DNA of 64,000 bases from Bromus sterilis (GCA_950022295.1 OX465596.1:5270001-5334000), one strand, 5' to 3'. Positions 24,197-35,483 are shown, counted from the stretch's first letter. Notes: a model not told the origin generated them from the sequence alone. Made by a program: numbers and translations.

Positions 24197-24489
24197 TGCT
24201 GTAAAAGCAATAGGAAACAAATTGAGAGGGATAGGATGCGGGGATGAGTGGAGAGGATTACTTTGATCGTACCAGTGACCCAAAGGAAACATGAGATCGC
24301 CGGAGGAGGATGTGGCGGCGGCATGCCTAGGTTGCTCGACAGAACCGGCGAGGAGTTCGGCGCGGGTGTCCGCGAGGCGGGCGAGCGGCGCGGAGGCGTC
24401 GGCGGCGACAATGGGGAAGCGAGGAGGCGAGGCGGAGATGGCGTCGTGTGCGGCAGAGGGGAGAGGAGGGGGCAGCGTGGGGAGTGAAC

Positions 24490-24640
24490 GAAACGGGCCT
24501 ATGAACTGGATCGACCCGACCGCTCGCCTGCCATCGATGGACTCGTGGACTTATTTAGCGAACGCTGTATTGGGCTGGCCGACGGCCCATTTTACCACAG
24601 GCCTGCGTTTCGGCCTCCAGAACAGCAGCCCATAGGACAG
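24490..24640 (-). promoter_or_regulatory. Candidate minus-strand promoter with TGGGC motifs
   Basis: On the minus strand AATGGGCCGTCGG, a CCCAATA and GGCCCGTTT occur within about 120 bp, followed downstream by a C/T-rich leader-like stretch (24300-24480). TGGGCC/T (site II) clusters are common in plant housekeeping promoters. It would serve the putative exons at 24196-23541. Confidence 0.3.
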
Positions 24641-24780
24641 TTGGGCTACAATTGGCACAGTGCGGGACAGAAGTTTTTACAGACTGAGATCCGACGATCA
24701 GCAACGCTTAGATCACAAAAATAGACGGTAAAAAATGTAAATCGATGTGGATGCTCGGTTTAGGGGGACCAACTAATTAG

Positions 24781-25463
24781 GGAGTACTCGTTCACAGCCC
24801 GCTCCAGCGAACAGCGCCACGTGTCACGCTCACAGCGGTTCCTCAGGATTTCTTTTTTTTATTTTTGTGTACGCGTTTTTTATGTTTAAAATTGGTTTTT
24901 TCGGTGGTTTTTTCGACTTTTTCGGTTTTTGCACGTTTTTTCTATACGTTTTGGTGAAAGAAAATAAAAAAAAATTCGAAAAAAAGAGGCACGAGTCGTG
25001 CCTCCGAAAAAGGCACTCGTGCCTCCTTTTTTGAGACACTCGTGCCTCAAAAAACAAAAAACGTGAAAAGGCACTATCGTGACTTTTTTGAGGCACTCGT
25101 GCCTCCTTTTTAGAGGCGCTCGTGCCTCCTTTTTTGATGCACTTGTGCCTCTAAAAACAGGAAAAACAGAAAAAACGTGAAAAGGCACTCTCATGCCTTT
25201 TTTGATGCGCCCGTGCCTCCTTTTTTGAGGCACTCGTGCCTCTTTTTTGATGCGCTCGTGCCTCCTTTTTTGAGGCACTCGTGCCTCTAAAAATAGGAAA
25301 AATAGAAAAAACGTGAAAATGCACTATCATGCCTTTTTTGAGGCACTCGTACCTCTAAAAAACAGGAAAAACGAAAAAGCACCAGAGCGCGCCACTTGGC
25401 GCGCGCGCGAAACGCCACGTGTCGCGCGCGGAGGAAACGCGATACTCATTGCAACGAGTACTC
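24781..25463. mobile_element. Inverted-repeat element with hairpin-unit array
   Basis: The ends match as inverted repeats: GAGTACTCGTTCACA at 24781 and its counterpart ending CAACGAGTACTC at 25463. Just inside both ends are GCCACGTGTC blocks, at about 24812 and 25412. The interior from 24986 to 25350 carries about ten diverged units of GAGGCACTCGTGCCTC, each a 7-bp inverted repeat around TC, separated by T-rich spacers and occasional AAAAACGTGAAAA blocks. There is no transposase. Size and TIR style suggest a Mutator-like MITE, but no 9-bp target duplication is visible. It ends about 100 bp before the first ATG of the VMA21 leader exon. Confidence 0.55.
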
Positions 25464-25579
25464 TTAAACTGATTTTGCGGTTTAGGCTCAGCTTTTACTG
25501 TCGTAAATTTTGGTGAAGAGGCTATGATTACTGCTGCGGCCCAAACTTCAACCTCGGGCCCAAAATGGCATCCTCCTCC

Positions 25580-25720
25580 TTCCTCTCTGGCTGCTTCGCT
25601 GCTAGTGCTACCCTCTTCCTCTCTCGTCGCCTCCACAGCAGAACCAGATCGCCTCCTCCGCCGACCCGCCTCCAGACCAGTGCAGAGGAAAGCTCCGTCT
25701 GCTCCGCGGCGCCGAATCAG
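25580..25720 (+). other. Leader exon of the VMA21 gene
   Basis: A C/T-rich exon-like stretch ends at a consensus donor (AATCAG|GTGAGC, 25720/25721). The phase needed by the next exon (one nt before TATCCC) has no upstream ATG in the matching frame, so this exon is best read as 5' UTR. Two other-frame ATGs precede or lie in it, at 25524 and 25565. GGCCCA motifs at about 25538 and 25557 are typical promoter elements. The exact transcription start is not determinable; 25580 is a guess. Confidence 0.55.
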
Positions 25721-26347
25721 GTGAGCTCCACCCCCTGTCAGCGTCAATTTTGTATTTAATTTGGTGTTGTTTGGCGAGCACGCCTAGCCCTAGCTTCTCC
25801 TCCGAGATGGAATTGCAGGCTCTCTTTTTTACTAGGTTAACTGGATCGAGCCCTTGATTAGATGATTTGGTAGTAGTATTATTCCTCCCGCGACTGTTAA
25901 AATTTTGGTAGCCTCAACCTCTCGGAAGGGATTGGAGAGAGCTTGCCTGTGGCTTAACCATGTGGTGTGACTGACACTCAATTTCGTTCAGTAATGAATA
26001 AGGCAACCGATGAGCCTTGGTTTCTTGTGGATCCAGTGGGTGGTGGGCGTGTATCCTGTCATATGTGTGGTTTGCTCTGAGGGGAAGTGTACTGTATCAA
26101 GTATGGAATCTCACAGATCACTCGAAATTCTGAATACTGAATCTGGGTGCACAGGAAGGTGAGATTGGGTAGCTAAGTCACTGCTGTAGCCGTCATATGA
26201 ACTGTGTTTGCTCGTTTGAGATGTTTACTACGGACATTTAATATCTGCAAACCATGATAGGTATTCTTTCTAGCCTATAACTGTATGTTGAGCTCATGTT
26301 GCATGCTTATCTTGTCTTTTTTATCAGTATCCCCATTTGAAGAAGAA

Positions 26348-26777
26348 ATGTCGGCAGTAATCACAAAGTTTGCTGTCACATCTATGGTGATGTGGATGGC
26401 CCCAGTTGCAATCATGTATGGGTTTATCTACCAGATTTTTCCAGGTTTGGTTGTTGTCCCTTCCACATTCTTTTGTACTTCATACTGTATTTTATATGGA
26501 ACTGAAGCACATACATTGAAAATTGAAACGACGCTTTACCACCTGATCAGGGGTTAGTCAGCTTTCCCCCTCGGCGCAAACTATGGCCAGTGGATTCCTT
26601 GCTGTCATCTCGGTCAATCTGGTGATCGGCTATTACATATACATGGCCATGAAGGAGACTACCCATCAAGAGCCACAGCCTGATCCAACCTTTTTGGCAA
26701 ACGCTAAAGCAAGCATTAACCAGCCAACATCTTCTCAAGTGAGTGATGATTCCCATGGGAAGGGAAAGGTGGAGTAG
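26348..26777 (+). CDS. VMA21: VMA21 V-ATPase assembly membrane protein, 107 aa
   Basis: Two coding exons, 26348-26444 and 26551-26777, join in frame (CCA G|GG) to give 107 residues. The protein has two hydrophobic segments: residues about 9-28 (AVTSMVMWMAPVAIMYGF) and about 46-64 (FLAVISVNLVIGYYIYMA), with the conserved QIFPGVSQLSPSAQTMASGF between them. This is the VMA21 pattern. Family knowledge: VMA21 is a small ER membrane chaperone needed to assemble the V0 sector of the vacuolar H+-ATPase. The hydrophilic tail (EPQPDPTFLANAKASINQPT...) ends KGKVE, which lacks a clear dilysine retrieval signal at the extreme C-terminus. A 5' UTR exon near 25.6 kb splices to 26328. The downstream ZIP gene converges on it. 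Confidence 0.93.
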
Positions 26778-27856
26778 GCAGTAGCGCAACTTGTCTTGGT
26801 TTTATGTCCATGGTACACATACTATCCAGAGCCAGTTGCGTCATGTGCTTGTGTAATATTATGTCCTTCTAGTTTGATGTAGTCGCTGAGAACTTTCGGA
26901 GTTATCAAAGCTATATCAAGATAAATCTTTTGTACCTTTTATCATTAGATACTGTGTTCAGCTTGTTAATTTTATTATGATGTTGACAAAGACTACACTG
27001 ATCACAATTCAGGTCCTACTTTTACTAATTCTATCAGATCATCTTTAGCACATAATTTAAGCAGAATCTTTATCAACTTGGTTTGTTAGTATGCCATATT
27101 TGATAAAAAAAATACTGCATCTTTGAAGCGGTTACTTTTGAGTTGAATTGTTGTTAGTCATTTAATTTAACCAAGAGGTAATAAATTGGTGGAGCTGGAT
27201 AGAAGGATAAAATACGTCTTTATTTCACTATGAATAAATAAATCAATAAATTTTGTGTCATGAAACAGAATATGTTCTTTACATGCTGTCTTTTTTATAT
27301 GCTGTCGTTGACTCCATGAAGGACATGAATCTTTTGGGAAGCTTTAGTTCAATATATGAGTGAAAGAACTCAAAGAAGTAGCAGTCTTGTGTGTAAGTGT
27401 TTTACACGGCAGAAGCGTATACAACTGTGGATAAATCACGTAGTCCTCTTAATTTTTGAAATTGCACATCTTTTCTGAAGTTTTGAATCTCTCTTGTCAG
27501 GTTTTTCTGTAAGAGTTTTTAACTGTCGATCTAAACAAACTAGTCCTGTGTTGTTCTTTCTAGTTAATGGAAAAATATGCATGCAGATTTGTTATTTGCG
27601 TGAGAGACTCTGATGGTCTAAATTTGCAAAGTTGAAAACCTGCTGTATAACTAATCAGTTACATGGCTTAAGAGTTACGCTGATGTTGGCTCATCACACA
27701 ATCTCGTACCATGACGTATAAAGAGAATTGTGAGTGTTATTTTGCGAAATAGAAAATTCATGGATGAATATGGTCAATTCTTCACCGAAGGGTGTATTAT
27801 TTGGGGGAATACAATTGATTTCAATTTTAGCAGGAAATACAAGTGCAAATATGGAC
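26778..27856. other. Convergent intergenic region
   Basis: This AT-rich interval holds the 3' ends of VMA21 (+) and the ZIP transporter (-). No ORF or recognisable element was seen. Confidence 0.5.
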
Positions 27857-29945
27857 CTATGCCCATATGGCAAGCATGGACATCATCCCTGCACCTAGGA
27901 AAAGTGCAAGATATGTCATCAGCTGAAGCTTTGTATTTGTCTGTAGCTTTGGGTTATTGAAATCTGTTGCTAGAAGGTCAACTAGGGACATGTAGATCAA
28001 AATCCCTGCCGAGGCTGAGTTGAAGACTCCCTCAATAATGAAGGCGGTAGGGCTATGCACATTATAGCTAGATGAAATCGCAATCCCTAGCACAATGCCC
28101 ACAGGTGCGGTCAGGGAGAAAAATGTCGCCATGATGATGGTTGCTCTTACCTTGAAATTTGCCTGCAGTGAAAAGTGAGAACAAAAAAGTTAGGCACTTA
28201 GCCTTTTGTTGCTGTAGAATACTATATACAGTTGACTCTTTTTCCTCTGTGATCATTTACTTGCTTTCTTGAGAATCTTTGCATGCTTTAGCTTATGGTA
28301 AAATAATATATCTATAGGACCAGAATATTAGCTCCCAAATTAGTTTATTTTGTATTGTATTTTTCTCCCTGAAAAGTTCAATTATCAATAGCTGTTCGAT
28401 ATATTGCATCGATTACTTTTGGAAGAAAATTACGAGTATTGTTTCATGCCTGTAATACCTCATACTCATGCAGTCATGTTGCTATCAGGGAACCGTTTAT
28501 TTTTAACTTATTATTATATTTATATCTTATTTTAACTCCTCTTTTAAATAAAAAAAAACATAGTAGATTTTTATCTGTGAGATACCCCTAGAATCTTGGT
28601 TTTAGTACAGGTACCTGAACAATGCAACCACCCAAGCCTATGCCTTCAAAGAACTGATGGAAGCTGAGAGCACCAACCAGAGGCCTGATGGTGGATGGCC
28701 TCACAGATGCTCCCAATGACACCCCGATGATCACAGAATGCACCAAGATTCCCAGCTCTAGAACCTGCACGATTGTAAAGTTATGCGGTTATTAACGTCA
28801 CGCGGGACTAATTTGTTCTTCAAAATATCTACCTACTTGGCAACCAGTGTGTGGAGGAACTCAATTCTGTGTTTGAAGAGGAAAAAGTTTGTCCTAAAGC
28901 AAGTAATGCTTTTGGAGAATAGGTATTGATCCCCTCATCTCTGTCCATGTTTATTTGTGTGTGCTAAGCAGAAAGGTTTCAAAAGAGATGCCAAACTGAT
29001 TTTGGAGAATTATCTAACCTGCCATTAGACCTTTTTGTTTCGCTCTGAAACTGTTCAATGCAGATATCAGTTTGGTCAGAGGAGATATTTTGGAACAACA
29101 TGTGCTGATGTAGTTTACCTTTCCGCTAAGTTATCTTTATGGTCTACATGTTCATGAAAAGTTAATATGTCTCTGTATTATATTTAAATTTAATTCTTTC
29201 ATGCTCCCTTCATTTTAAGATTCACTATTTTTCTGCTATACGGGAAGTTACGGAACTAACCTCCAATTACTGTTGCCAGGGGAGTCATATGAGCTTCAGA
29301 GTGGCTGCTCTTACTTACCTGAGATACCACCCTGTGCCGGATCGTGTCGGCGATCGCAGCCTCCTCCGGCGATGAATGACCATGCGTGTGCACATGCCCA
29401 TGCCCATGCCCGGCCCTCCCTTCCTCATCTCCGGCGCGCTCATGTATGTCGATGTTGTCGAGCGGGCGCGCCTTGCTGAAGTTGGACCGGCGGTAGTACC
29501 CAGCGGCCAGCGAGTCTATCACCATGGTGGCCATGGCCGCAAACATGGCCACAAGGCCAGCGAAAGGGAAGCTGTTCTTGTTGCCGCCGCCGCCTTCGCC
29601 TTTGTGCAGACATGGGGAGGTGAGCCCGTCGAACGCGGCCGGCAGAATGTGCACCATGCCGGTGGCGAGGATGACGCCGGCCGCGAACGCCTTGACCGCG
29701 AAGAAGATGTCGCCGTCGGGGCGCAGCGCGGCCATGGAGCGGCCCAGCACCGGCACCAGCACGCCGGCCGCCCCGGCGGCCAGGATGGAGGCGACGGCGA
29801 CCAGCTTGAGCTTCATCGCGCCCTGCTTGTCGGCACCGTCGGTGGCGGTCGAGCAGTCGCACCCGCCGCCGGCTGCCGCGGCCTGCTGCACCAGCAGGAG
29901 GAGCCACGGGAGGAACGCTTGCAAGGCGTGCTTGGTAGCCCACAT
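27857..29945 (-). CDS. ZIP-family (IRT-like) metal transporter, 360 aa
   Basis: Three minus-strand exons join at phase 0: 29945-29319, 28764-28615 and 28162-27857 (209, 50 and 101 codons). The protein has a signal-like hydrophobic start (FLPWLLLLV), TM1 about 46-68, TM2 about 79-104, TM3 about 126-150, a cytosolic variable loop with the histidine cluster GHGHGHVHTHGH (179-190), then the ZIP signature in TM4 (H218 in VHSVIIGVSLGAS) and TM5 (H245 and E249 in FHQFFEGIGLGG) and three further TMs. These histidines form the metal path. Family role: uptake of Zn, Fe or Mn across the plasma membrane. To my recollection it most resembles cereal IRT1-type ZIPs (KLKLVAVASILAAGAAGVLV; ALRPDGDIFFAVKAFAAGV), but metal specificity cannot be read from sequence. 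The frame is open upstream to 30128; ATG 29945 is preferred because it places the signal peptide at the start. Confidence 0.94.
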
Positions 29946-30129
29946 GGTGCCGAATTGCTTGCTGATTGTGCTTGAGTGTGAGTGATGCGGTGCTTGGAGT
30001 TTGGGAGATGGTGCTTGGAGTGCTGAGGACCTTTTGTAGGAAGAGGGGGCTGGATGGAGCTGATGAGAGCTGCTCGTTGTCCTTTGTCCAGGTGGGGTCT
30101 GGCGCTCCCGTGGTTGCACATGTGTCACT

Positions 30130-32000
30130 AACCTCGGTGCGAGGTGTCGTTGATGCTAATGATATGGTATCCACAAGCTGGATTCGGTGCGCTTTTAGGG
30201 CATCCATGTTTCAGTCCAGGATCCCCGGGCGGCCAAGTTTGAAACTTGTTTGAAACCTGGATTGGATTGGTTCGTCTGGTGGCAGTAACCAGATGGAGAA
30301 AGGCAGAGATATGGGCTGCTAATCACCATGGGAAATTTCAGTGAAGGTGCTTGTGTTTGGCCAAGGATGAGTTGAGTTTGTTAAGTAGTGATCTTTCTGG
30401 TCGGTTTAGTGCAGTGTTGACACAATGTCGTCATGGGTCACAGGTTAGGTACTTTCTTTTCAAGAATCTGCTTGCTGACGTTTTCAAGAGGCTTTCTGCG
30501 GACGGTTGGAGGGGAATTAAAGGCGAGGAGGGATAGAACCCGGATCGGACGGCCGAGATCGGATCCTTGCCAGTGGAAGTGGAGGCGATGGGATGAGGCA
30601 GAAGAGTTCCCTGTACGAAGGGACTAAAACGCATGCCACGTAAGTACTTGTACGGTTTTTCTTTGATCTTTTATGTATCTGTCGTCTTGGGTCAGTTGAC
30701 AATCATTGTTCATTTGGACGTGGGAGATGGATAGATGGATAGATAGTTCCACTAACCCTGGCTCCGTTCTCCTCCTCCCGGTCCAAAGTTGATAGGATCG
30801 GTACAAAGAATCTCTCTGGTTTTAGCTCTAGCTAGGGAGGAATCTTTGCAAGTGTTGTAGGTGCACACCAAGGAACATGAGCCATCAAAAGAGAGGCGAT
30901 GCACCAGCAAACCCTGGACCAACAGCAACAGGGAGGGGGCCTGTAGATAGATAGTGCGTCGGCCAACCATCACCCTGTCATAGTGGGGAAGAAGATGCCG
31001 GCACCGGCACAGATGCATGCACCTGCCTGCGCCAAACTTTACCAAGCCTATCCTACATTCCTACTCCTCCGGCCACAGTTCTGTTCACTCAACCGTGCCT
31101 CCCGTCCTTCTCTGCAGATCGGTGAAACTTTTGTTAAAAATGATCACCATTGCCAACGTCATATTAGAAACGAGCATCAGTGAAAAATATTGTAAAAGAA
31201 GATCACCGTACGACTGGCGGTATGTCTTCGGTAAGCGACACATGGCAACCTGCCACCATTACCAGTGGCGGCGAGTGGTAACGCGGCGCCATTGGTGTAC
31301 GATGGTTGCGCCATCAGTGTATGTTGGGTTTTTTTTTACAACATTTTTTACAGATTGTACTTTTTTACATTACAATGGTGATAATGGGTTCTTTTTGATA
31401 ATATTTCTTACAGATTGTACGTTGATGGCTGATGGGTGATGGGATCAATCACTTCACAGTAAGCAATAGTAGAACCCACGGCCACGGGACGACTTGACTG
31501 GAGAGCGAGCGTAGACCCAGGCAAAGACAATGAAGCTTTTTTTTCTTGGCTTTTTTTCCTTGCATGCATGTACGCATCAGTCCTGGGAACCACCATGGGG
31601 CCTCCAATGGCGAAGCACATTGGTGAAAAACAGAAGGAATCAATCGAAGTTGGGCGCGGATAGGATCTCTTTATTTTAGGTCGAATCTCTCTCCACAGGC
31701 CGGTCCTGTTTGGAGGAAGGCGACGGGACATGGACGAACCCGTAGGTGTAGCTCCTTGGCTTGAACAGCTGCGGCAGCGGAAGCACCACGCACCCAGCGG
31801 AGTGGAGGACTCGATGATCATCAGTCCAGGGGCCAATAATGCAAGCAAGCACAACTAGTAGTGCTAGTGTGAACCGGAATGACTTGCTGCTGTACCCATG
31901 AAGAACGTTGGTTCGTGGTGCTCACATGTAGTACCTACTCCCTCTAGCACTTTGCATCTATGTGAGCGATAAGTAATTCTGATCGATCGAAGGGAGTAGT
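30130..32000. other. Intergenic, upstream of the ZIP gene
   Basis: Contains the promoter side of the minus-strand ZIP gene and scattered small frames without domains. A pair of similar blocks (TTTTTTACAGATTGTACTTTT at about 31345 and TTTCTTACAGATTGTAC at about 31405) is a small local duplication. No gene supported. Confidence 0.4.
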
Positions 32001-32190
32001 AACAGACAGTGGCGGCGCCAGGTTTCAAGGGGCGTGTATTCATTTTGAACGTGGGTATTCATTTTGTTAAAATTCTCATTGTTTTGCTAAAAACATCGAT
32101 GTTCTACCAAAAAAAAATCAAGGTTTTATCAAACCATGGGTATTCACTTGCATACATGGAATACACGCCGGCGCCGTCCCTGGTAACAGA
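31999..32190. mobile_element. hAT-type MITE with perfect 8-bp TSD
   Basis: The element at 32007-32182 (176 bp) starts CAGTGGCGGCGCCAGG and ends with the inverted counterpart (GGCGCCGTCCCTG). It is flanked on both sides by GTAACAGA (31999-32006 and 32183-32190), a perfect 8-bp duplication as expected for hAT elements. The inverted similarity extends inward (GGGCGTGTATTC versus GAATACACGCC). No coding capacity. Confidence 0.92.
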
Positions 32191-33200
32191 TCCTTCTTTA
32201 CAGTTTTATTTCAGTAGGGGGCGTGTGATGGGCAATTTTTGATGTGTATTCCTCCAAACCACACATGATTCTACGACATAAGAATCTACATTTTTTTAGT
32301 AACATTTTTGTTTCTCTCTCTCTCTCTCAAACAAACAAGCCTTTTTTAGCAACTCGCTAAACTTTATTTATAAAAGGAGGATGTTCTCTAACACTATCGT
32401 CATAGAGCAGGTGGTTTCGGAAGATGACGAGCTGCGTAATAGCGGCCTATGCTCTAATATGGAAAACCATGGTTTCTTTGAACAATGTGAAACTGCGGCG
32501 GGTGCTAAAGAAACCGAAGAGGGGAATATACGAGAAAATAGAGGAATCGAAAAGGTTAATGTTACCTCTATGGTGCCCTCAGCCATGGCAAGATCTTCGA
32601 TAATCCCCTCCTATCGAGGCACCTTTTCTATCGAAGGAGGAGAGCGACATGGTGAAACGGATCGTAATAGTCCCACTTCAGTCTCTAGTTTTCCTCCTTT
32701 CGACCGTCGGTCCGTCGCCTTTGAATTTTTTTGTCCCTGGTGGGTTGATCCTCGCATGGGGACCCCCTGCCTCTTGCGAACCATTGTGCCGGTAGAGAGA
32801 GAGAGAGAGAGAGAGAAGCAGGCTCCGCAAGCGGTAAAGAGAGTTTACATTCTCCACTACGGTGATTAAACGGGCTTGGTAAGCGAAGCATGAGGCTGGT
32901 TAAGCGATAAGAAATGGTACTTCCTTGGATTCATCTTACTTATCACTTACATAATTATACAAAAATACATCTAAATTAATTTGTTAGACAACAAGTAATA
33001 CAGATAAAAAGAAAATAATAATACTGTAGTTTTTTTGAAGACTACGTGCACTAGACAAGAGTAGAGCGCACGTACAGCCGCGCGTGTGCTTTAAAAAAAG
33101 AGAAGAAAAAAAAAAGGTACAACACGCGCGCACGTAATCCATCATCCCTCAAGAACTCCAGCATATAGTCCGAGTCGGAGTCCGAGTCCGAATACAAATC
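32191..33200. other. Intergenic with one long low-confidence ORF
   Basis: A plus-strand ORF at 32381-32869 (162 codons) contains no recognised domain and runs through a GA microsatellite at about 32790-32816; a CT microsatellite lies at about 32309-32328. It may be antisense to a retroelement or an exon relic on the minus strand (32368-32586). I do not support it as a gene. Confidence 0.35.
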
Positions 33201-33268
33201 TGCAGCAGTAGCTAGCCTTCTCGAGTCGAGTCGGAGTCAGTATCACCCCGCGCGTTCCTCTCATATAC

Positions 33269-34060
33269 ATGGCCTGCAACGCCTCGCACAGCCAACGATC
33301 TACCAACGTAACAGATCAAACTCGCAAAGTCATGTCGATTTGGCCAGGCAGAACTTGCAAAGTCGCCAAGGTCGACGACGCAGTGCTTAGGTACACCAAC
33401 GACGCAGACGCCACCGCCGACTGGTCCAGCCTGCCGCACGACCTCCTGCTCACCGTCATGGCGGCCATGGACGTCCCAAGCGTTGCCCGTTGCGCCGCCG
33501 TCTTCAACCCCATCACCGGCGCCCAGGCCTCGCTCCCGCCCGTCAAGACCATCTTGATCAACGGTAGCAACTTGTACGATGATGAATCGTGGGTCTTCCA
33601 ATTACATTATGGGTCGTTGGGCGTTCCAAGATTGCTTTGATCGATTTCGTAAGCGAAGCCGTCACCGATGACCAACACGTTGACATGCATTGAGCAGGAG
33701 GAGGTGCGTGGTAACGAGGTCACCACAGGAGGGGTTGTGGTCTTCAAGGTTGATCTATATAGGCAGAAGCTACTGGAGGAGCTTCGGGACATTGGAGACT
33801 ACGCGATATTCCTTGGGTTCAATGCCTTCCAACTAAAGACAGTACGGCATTCCAACCAAACCGCATCTATTTCACGGACGACGTCCACCCTTCATCATAT
33901 CATCATCAAATGTTACGTCTTGGTATCTGGAACATCGACAAGAGGAGCATGCAGAACCTCGTCCATGTGTGGCCAATTACGCATTCATTCTTGGCTACAT
34001 TTACCAGCTCCAATTTGGATCACACCAAGTTTAGCTGGCGGCGTAGAAAAACAATACTAG
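33269..34060 (+). pseudogene. F-box/DUF295 pseudogene, copy 1
   Basis: The first ORF (33269-33640) has an F-box-like core DWSSLPHDLLLTVMAAMD and then jumps from SVARCAAV directly to FNPITGAQASLPPVKTI, a DUF295 motif. The usual F-box tail (CKSW) and early DUF295 strands are missing, so there is an internal deletion. A stop follows, then another frame (33668-34060) resumes with VVVFKVDLYRQKLLEELRDI and GDYAIFLGFNAF, shifts frame again (IYFTDDVHPSSYHHQ, IWNIDKRSM), and ends WITPSLAGGVEKQY. Family knowledge: F-box proteins are SCF ubiquitin-ligase adaptors, and DUF295 F-boxes form a large fast-evolving grass family. Several frameshifts make a functional product unlikely. Confidence 0.85.
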
Positions 34061-34435
34061 AGAGGATTGCAGTGCTGCTTACCAGCCACGTGAGCGGATT
34101 TTTTTTACCTGCCAGAAAATATAAATTGAAAATACTAGACCTCCGTCTTGTTCTGCGGCATCCACATGAAATCGGTGACTCCTGATCCGTCGATCATATG
34201 GTTACTTGCGTCCAAGCGCTCCTGCCGATCCTTGCTCTGAACTCGACTAATCCGTCGGCCATCCAAGAAAGCAGGAGCAGACGATCGGGCCGTAGTCCTT
34301 GTAAATAACTTTAGAAGGAACTATATCTCGCCTACTTCGAAACTGATGAGTTCGGTGTCGTAGTAGCTTGGTTTGGCAGCAGATGAACGGTAGGATGGGT
34401 CGGTCCAATAAAAGCGTGCTCGATCAGTTTTGCTA

Positions 34436-34722
34436 TAAGGGCTCTTCCAATGCATTGTTTCTTAGCACAATATCATAGGAGCAATAAAAATTTAAGATAC
34501 AATCCTCACAATGCATTGTTTCTTAGAGGTTGTATCTTATTTATGATTTTGGCTCCATGCATAAATGTGATTGGTCTAATCATGCTTTTTGCATATGGCC
34601 ATGTGCAAGGGTTGTATCTTAGCTAAGATACAACCTCACTCTCTTTCTTCATTAAATACTATGCCACATAAGCAAAATACCTATGATTTCATGCTAAGAT
34701 ACTAGCATTGAGAGTGCCCTAA
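34436..34722. mobile_element. Tourist-like MITE with TAA TSD
   Basis: The element at 34439-34719 (281 bp) has inverted ends GGGCTCTTCCAATGC and GCATTGAGAGTGCCC and is flanked by TAA on both sides (34436-34438 and 34720-34722), as for PIF/Harbinger-derived Tourist elements. Its interior has an internal repeat of a TTGTATCTTA-type motif. No coding capacity. Confidence 0.85.
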
Positions 34723-34815
34723 GGTTTTGCACCGGTCCGTAAAACCTTTCATCAATTTTGGAACGTTGGCTGGAGGGCTAAAACTTTTAGATTGTATAAT
34801 ATGGTCGCCTTTTAA

Positions 34816-35054
34816 GGCCCTGTTTGTTTGTGCTTATGCTTCAATTTTTATAGCTTTTCCATTTTAGCTTAAAAGCTAAATAACTTCTATTGAGAGGCTT
34901 TTGGCTTTGCCTTTTGGTTTATACCATTGTATAATAATATTGATTCATAAGCTAAAAGCTGAAGCCAAAAGCCCCTATTTAGGAGCTTTTGACGCTTTTA
35001 AGCTAAAATGAAAAGGCTGCAAAAACTGAAGCAAAAGCTCAAATAAACAGGGCC
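34816..35054. mobile_element. Foldback MITE, GGCCCTGTTT ends
   Basis: Long inverted repeats of about 70 bp start GGCCCTGTTTGTTTGTGCTT on the left and GGCCCTGTTTATTTGAGCTT on the right (minus strand), leaving a short loop. Flanks are TAA on the left and TAT on the right, so the target duplication is imperfect. GGCCCTGTTT-type ends are common in grass MITEs; the superfamily is not certain. Confidence 0.7.
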
Positions 35055-35483
35055 TATGTAATAAAAGTCCTTTATCAAAAATGTATGACTGGTTGCACTT
35101 GTTTGTGCTGATCTGGACTACTAGATGAAAGTCGTTAATCTTTTGTGAGTCAACACAATGCTGCATTATATATAAGTATAAATTCTGTTGTTACCTGCTT
35201 GAAATGCATGTGCTAGCTGCTGCTTATATCAATATGATGGGTGAATCAGGAGCCACCGATTCGTTGTCACGACTAGACTAGTGTCGCAGAAGAAGCCGGC
35301 CGGCGGCCACTATCTAATTCCTAACCGGATGAATCTGAACGTCAATCAAACTTCAACAAGAGAACTGATTGACAACCACACCTATCTTAATTACACGGAA
35401 CAACATCATAATTAATATATAGATCTGTATTTTCTGGCAGGTAAAAAAAATCCGCTCATGTGGCTGGTAAACAGTGTAATCCT

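Noticed and set aside
24886..25278. 130-codon minus-strand ORF
   Set aside because: Repeated MPQKRRHE-like peptide is a by-product of the hairpin-unit array, not a gene.
24781..25463. CRISPR-like array
   Set aside because: Units are short palindromes with low-complexity spacers in a eukaryotic genome, and no cas genes are present.
25565..25759. 64-codon ORF as the N-terminus of VMA21
   Set aside because: After splicing to 26328 this frame stops within five codons of the VMA21 ATG; it can only be a uORF or lie in the leader.
32381..32869. 162-codon plus-strand ORF as a gene
   Set aside because: Passes through a GA microsatellite, has no domain, and both neighbours are intergenic or transposon DNA.
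34816..35054. hAT target duplication for the foldback MITE
   Set aside because: The 8-bp flanks (CCTTTTAA and TATGTAAT) do not match.
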